Origin: Arthrobacter nitrophenolicus
GTDB taxonomy: Bacteria; Actinomycetota; Actinomycetes; Actinomycetales; Micrococcaceae
Reading direction: 5' to 3'
Assembly (NCBI RefSeq): GCF_000332815.1
Contig: NZ_AOFD01000043.1
Location: forward strand, 1-38,685
DNA length: 38,685 bases
This document shows positions 35,943 through 38,685 of this stretch, in pieces. Made by a program: the position numbers and the translations under genes. Under the pieces are notes generated by a model, which saw only the letters and a program-made list of their open reading frames with translations, searched no databases and was not told the origin of the DNA. Positions within the stretch are counted from its first letter, which is position 1; every line of letters starts with the position of its first letter.

Positions 35943-36167
35943 CTACTGCGGTGCGGGTGACTCCACCAGGTCGTAGCCGTCGCAAATGTGGAACAGCCGC
36001 CGGCCGCCGGCGGGGGCGATCACCCACACCACGTCGCCGTCTGCGGTGCGGGCATCCACCAGCCCTGCATGGATGCGGGCGCCGTTGCGCCGGAGTTCCA
36101 CGGTGTCGCCAATTTCCACTTCGTCCCAGCGGGTGGGGCTCTTGACGCGGTTCGCCATTGAAGTCAC
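35943..36167 (-). CDS. Small hypothetical protein (74 aa)
   Basis: I do not recognise this 74-residue protein. It has a beta-barrel feel (WDEVEIGDTVELRRNGARIH, then AGLVDARTADGDVVWVI, then RRLFHICDGYDLVES), suggestive of an SH3- or KOW-like fold. GTG 36167 has AAGGA seven bases upstream and is preferred; an ATG nine bases later is the alternative. It lies 101 bases upstream of the nitronate monooxygenase on the same strand. Confidence 0.62.
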   Translation of the reverse strand: MTSMANRVKSPTRWDEVEIGDTVELRRNGARIHAGLVDARTADGDVVWVIAPAGGRRLFHICDGYDLVESPAPQ

Positions 36168-36415
36168 GGGATTTTCCTTAGGTGGTTGGGCGGCTGTCCA
36201 GCCGTTCCTGCTATCAAACAGGCGCGGACCCGGTGGCTTCAATGGAGGACTGACCACGCCGGCCGCCGGCCGCTTGTGCAGCCCTCCAGCACACAGGTGT
36301 TGGCCCTGGCCACGGTCCCACCTTCCGGCCCGCGACCTAAGCCGGGCACTGGGGGCGCAACTGCGCGCGGCGTTAGACTGCGTTCGTAAGTGCCAGACGA
36401 TCCAAGGAGATGTTC
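36168..36415. other. 248-base divergent gap, no gene seen
   Basis: The gap separates the 74-residue and 114-residue genes. It holds small self-complementary pieces (CGGCTG-tc-CAGCCG near 36190; TGTGC and GCACA near 36275-36295) and a TAGACT -10-like hexamer at 36374-36379 facing the 114-residue gene. I see no conserved RNA or coding signal. Confidence 0.4.
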
Positions 36416-36760
36416 ATGGACTACACCGGAAGCCAGTCGGAAAAGGTTGTTCCCGCTGGTGAGCTTGGCCGCAACCACATCGGCCAGACCATCAGCTTCC
36501 AGCCCAACGAATTCACCGTCGTCTTTGGGAAACTCGCCGGCGTCGCCCGGACGGAGGCGATGGTCTACCTTTCCCTGCAGGGGGTTGGAAACGGCACGCA
36601 CCTGAAGGATGAATACGACCTGCCGCTCACGCATGACGTCTACGTGCCGGTGGACGTCATCACCAATGCCGAATCCACCATCAAGGACTTGTTCGGCAAG
36701 GTCCAGGAAAACCTCCGGGGCGCAGGCCACAAGGGCGAGGACCGCACCGACAAGCTGTAG
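36416..36760 (+). CDS. Small hypothetical protein (114 aa)
   Basis: I do not recognise this 114-residue acidic protein. It begins MDYTGSQSEKVVPAGELGRN and has a beta-rich middle (ISFQPNEFTVVFGKLAGVAR, AMVYLSLQGVGNG). The end is helical and charged (NAESTIKDLFGKVQENLRGA). No signal or membrane segment is present. AAGGAG lies seven bases before ATG 36416, which fixes this start over the ATG six bases earlier. A strong hairpin follows 18 bases after the stop, so it is a free-standing unit. Confidence 0.7.
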   Translation: MDYTGSQSEKVVPAGELGRNHIGQTISFQPNEFTVVFGKLAGVARTEAMVYLSLQGVGNGTHLKDEYDLPLTHDVYVPVDVITNAESTIKDLFGKVQENLRGAGHKGEDRTDKL

Positions 36761-36777
36761 CAGCCCCCGAGTGTTGC

Positions 36778-36808
36778 GGACGGCGGCGGGATCTTCCCGC
36801 CGCCGTCC
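36778..36808. terminator. GC-rich bidirectional terminator
   Basis: GGACGGCGGCGGGA at 36778-36791 is perfectly complementary to 36795-36808 around a three-base loop. The 114-residue gene and the thiamine-diphosphate enzyme gene converge on it. Confidence 0.8.
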
Positions 36809-36830
36809 AGCCTGCCCGGCACTAGTTTCC

Positions 36831-38582
36831 TCAGTACGCCTTGACCCGCTGCTCCACCACCAGGTGGATCAGGGCGAAGACGTTGTCCTGGTCGATGGAC
36901 TCCAGCGCAGCGTCCAGCGCTGCTGGAATATCCTCGTCTTCCCTAACCGTGACGCCAAAGCCGCCAAATGCCCTGGCCATCAGCCCAAAGTCGGGGTTCT
37001 GCAGCTGGGTGCCGGAAATTCGGGCGGGGTAGTGCCGTTCCTGGTGCGTACGGATGGTGCCGTATTCCTGGTTGTCCATCACGATCACCAGCGGTGTTGC
37101 ACCGTACTGCGCTGCGGTGGCTAGTTCCTGCCCGTTCATGAGGAACTCGCCGTCGCCCGCGATGGTGACAACCCGCCGGCGCGGATCAGCCAGGGAAGCC
37201 GCGATGGCTGACGGCACGGAGTAGCCCATGGAGCCGTTGCGGGCGCTGATCATGGACGCGTACCGGCGGGTGGGAAAGTATCGGTGCGCCCAGTTGGTGT
37301 GCTCGCCTGCTCCGAAGGTCACCACGGCATCCGCCGGCAGCCTGGGGACGAGGTTCGCCATCAGGGTGTCCATCCGGGCCTGGCCGGCTGCCGGAGCAGC
37401 CGGGGGCAGCGCAGCGAACCGTTCCTGCTCCGTCCGCATCCTGCCTGTCCAGGCCTTCCACTCATCCTTCACCGGCAGGCGGATGTTCCGAAGATCGCGC
37501 ACAAAGGCTTCCGGCTTGGCCAAAACTTGGCGGGACACCGGGCCGGAACGGCCGCGCAGTGACGGATCTGCAGTCACCAGGAAGTTCTTCTTGTTCCAGT
37601 CCTGCCGGCAGACAAAGCCGTCCGTGATCACGTCCCCCGGCACGGTTCCAACGAACACCAGCAGGTCGGTTTCCTCGAGCAGGTCGTACGTGGGACGCGG
37701 CCGGCCGTACCCAATGGGCCCCACGTACGAGGGGGAATCGAACGGCACTGTTCCCTGCGTCCGCCATTCCGCCGCTGCCGGGATCCGGTGCTCCTCCAGC
37801 CAGGTGGTGAGCTGGTCTGCCGCCTCCTGGGTCCAGTCATTGCCGCCCGTCACGAAGAGCGGCTTGCTCGATTCCGCCAGGGCCGCCTCGAGGGCCTCCG
37901 CGTCCGTCCTGGCCATGCCGCCGGCAGCAACCGGGATGGCAGGGTGCAGCACCGGGCTGATCTCTTGCCGGATGATGTCCTCCGGCAAGCCCACCACCAC
38001 CGGCCCGGGCCGTCCGCTCATGGCGGCGAACATCGCCTCCGCCACGATTTCGGATGCCCGCTCCGGATGGTCCAGGGTCATGACCCGCTTGGCGCCGGTA
38101 TCGAACCAGGCCTTGATGTCGAACTCCTGGAACGCCTCCGGGTCCCGGTGGGCGAACGGGATCAGGCCCACGAAGAGCAGCATGGGGGTGGAGTCCTGCC
38201 ACGCCGTGTGCAGCCCCACGTGGGCGTTGGCCGCGCCGGGGCCCCTGGTCACCATGGCAACACCCGGGCGCTGGTGCATCTTGCCGTCCGCCTCGGCCAT
38301 GTACGCGGCGCCGCCCTCGTGCCGGCAGACGACGGTCTGGATCCCGGAACTGTGCAGGCCGTCCAGCACATCCAGGAAGCTCTCGCCGGGAACCACGTAC
38401 GTGCGTTCCACGCCGTGGGCGACGAGGGAATCAACAATCACGTGCCCGGCGGATTTGAGGGCGGGGCCGGGCGCGTCCGGACGCGGCTGCTCCTCCGTCC
38501 GGGAGGTGTCGACGGCGGCAGGCGCTTCTGCGTCGGGCGTAGTGCGGGCGGTGGCCAGGGTGGATTGCGGCTCTGGTGTCAT
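36831..38582 (-). CDS. Thiamine-diphosphate-dependent enzyme, acetolactate-synthase-like
   Basis: The 583-residue product has the three-domain plan of the acetohydroxyacid synthase/pyruvate-oxidase superfamily. The pyrimidine-binding domain has catalytic Glu89 in CRHEGGAAYMAEADGK. A central domain covers about 230-365. The pyrophosphate domain has GDG at 476-478 and MDNQEYGTI about 27 residues later, which binds Mg and the diphosphate. A Pro/Ala/Glu-rich extension precedes residue 42. No regulatory-subunit gene (ilvN) is adjacent, so a biosynthetic acetolactate synthase is less likely than a catabolic or decarboxylating member; the substrate stays open. Upstream only a weak purine-rich AAAGAAAG is seen as ribosome site. 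Confidence 0.88.
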   Translation of the reverse strand: MTPEPQSTLATARTTPDAEAPAAVDTSRTEEQPRPDAPGPALKSAGHVIVDSLVAHGVERTYVVPGESFLDVLDGLHSSGIQTVVCRHEGGAAYMAEADGKMHQRPGVAMVTRGPGAANAHVGLHTAWQDSTPMLLFVGLIPFAHRDPEAFQEFDIKAWFDTGAKRVMTLDHPERASEIVAEAMFAAMSGRPGPVVVGLPEDIIRQEISPVLHPAIPVAAGGMARTDAEALEAALAESSKPLFVTGGNDWTQEAADQLTTWLEEHRIPAAAEWRTQGTVPFDSPSYVGPIGYGRPRPTYDLLEETDLLVFVGTVPGDVITDGFVCRQDWNKKNFLVTADPSLRGRSGPVSRQVLAKPEAFVRDLRNIRLPVKDEWKAWTGRMRTEQERFAALPPAAPAAGQARMDTLMANLVPRLPADAVVTFGAGEHTNWAHRYFPTRRYASMISARNGSMGYSVPSAIAASLADPRRRVVTIAGDGEFLMNGQELATAAQYGATPLVIVMDNQEYGTIRTHQERHYPARISGTQLQNPDFGLMARAFGGFGVTVREDEDIPAALDAALESIDQDNVFALIHLVVEQRVKAY

Positions 38583-38646
38583 GTTCTTTCTTTAGTTAGG
38601 TGGTCCGGCAGTGGATTTAGGCGGCAGGGGACTGTGTGGCGTGGGG

Positions 38647-38685
38647 CTACCGGATCGGGGTCCGGTTGGCGATGACGGGGGATAG
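38647..38685 (-). CDS. Possible 3' end of a gene cut by the window edge
   Basis: On the minus strand the frame LSPVIANRTPIR ends in TAG at 38647-38649, 64 bases before the thiamine-diphosphate enzyme start. Only 12 codons are visible, so neither identity nor reality can be decided. Confidence 0.25.
   Translation of the reverse strand, partial: LSPVIANRTPIR

Overview
The window looks like ordinary chromosome from a high-GC actinobacterium of the Micrococcaceae, most likely Arthrobacter or Pseudarthrobacter. Support: roughly two-thirds G+C by eye, dense short-gap gene packing, an actinobacterial-type phosphoenolpyruvate carboxylase, an overlapping lhr-nei repair pair, and small families common in that group (DUF4188, DUF4383, DUF1684, DUF4232). 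The genus is an inference. I see no rRNA, tRNA, insertion sequence, prophage, CRISPR array or recognisable defence island.

Layout. Positions 1-4650 (minus strand) hold tgt, an SRPBCC protein, a 350-aa unknown, a degenerate Nudix protein and a VOC protein. 4758-8725 hold a YdeI-like protein, a membrane-anchored GH32 fructan hydrolase and a convergent GH76 mannanase-like enzyme. 8863-13147 hold an SDR/acyl-CoA dehydrogenase operon, a DUF1684 protein, an F420-dependent NADP reductase and a small membrane protein. 13261-16071 is ppc, followed by an exceptional perfect 25-bp inverted repeat. 16159-18957 hold a small unknown, a DedA protein, a membrane protein and a pseudouridine synthase. 19054-23956 hold three local regulator modules: ArsR + SRPBCC, TetR with divergent DUF4188, and MocR with divergent YczE. 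Each has a visible palindromic or repeated operator candidate. 23975-31675 hold nei, lhr and a Rieske-containing FAD oxidoreductase, the last divergent from a DUF4383 membrane protein. 32447-34698 hold a probable copper-handling set: a DUF4232 lipoprotein, YcnI and a His-rich membrane protein. 34768-38582 hold nitronate monooxygenase, two small unknowns and a thiamine-diphosphate enzyme.

The strongest non-obvious signal is quality-related. Eight genes carry nine single-base frame breaks: VOC, GH32, acyl-CoA dehydrogenase, F420 reductase, pseudouridine synthase, TetR (two), MocR and YcnI. In each case the conserved remainder of the protein continues at once in a neighbouring frame. Eight of the nine are one-base losses, mostly at short G/C runs, so I read them as probable consensus errors and give reconstructed gene limits.

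The second signal is a set of three unrelated long inverted repeats at gene ends (16077-16137, 20401-20451, 21705-21738). They may be terminators or members of dispersed palindromic repeat families. I did not find a convincing undescribed multi-gene system. The best leads are the MocR-YczE pair with its three-half-site operator, and the YcnI module, which has an unfamiliar His-rich membrane partner in place of a visible CopC/CopD.
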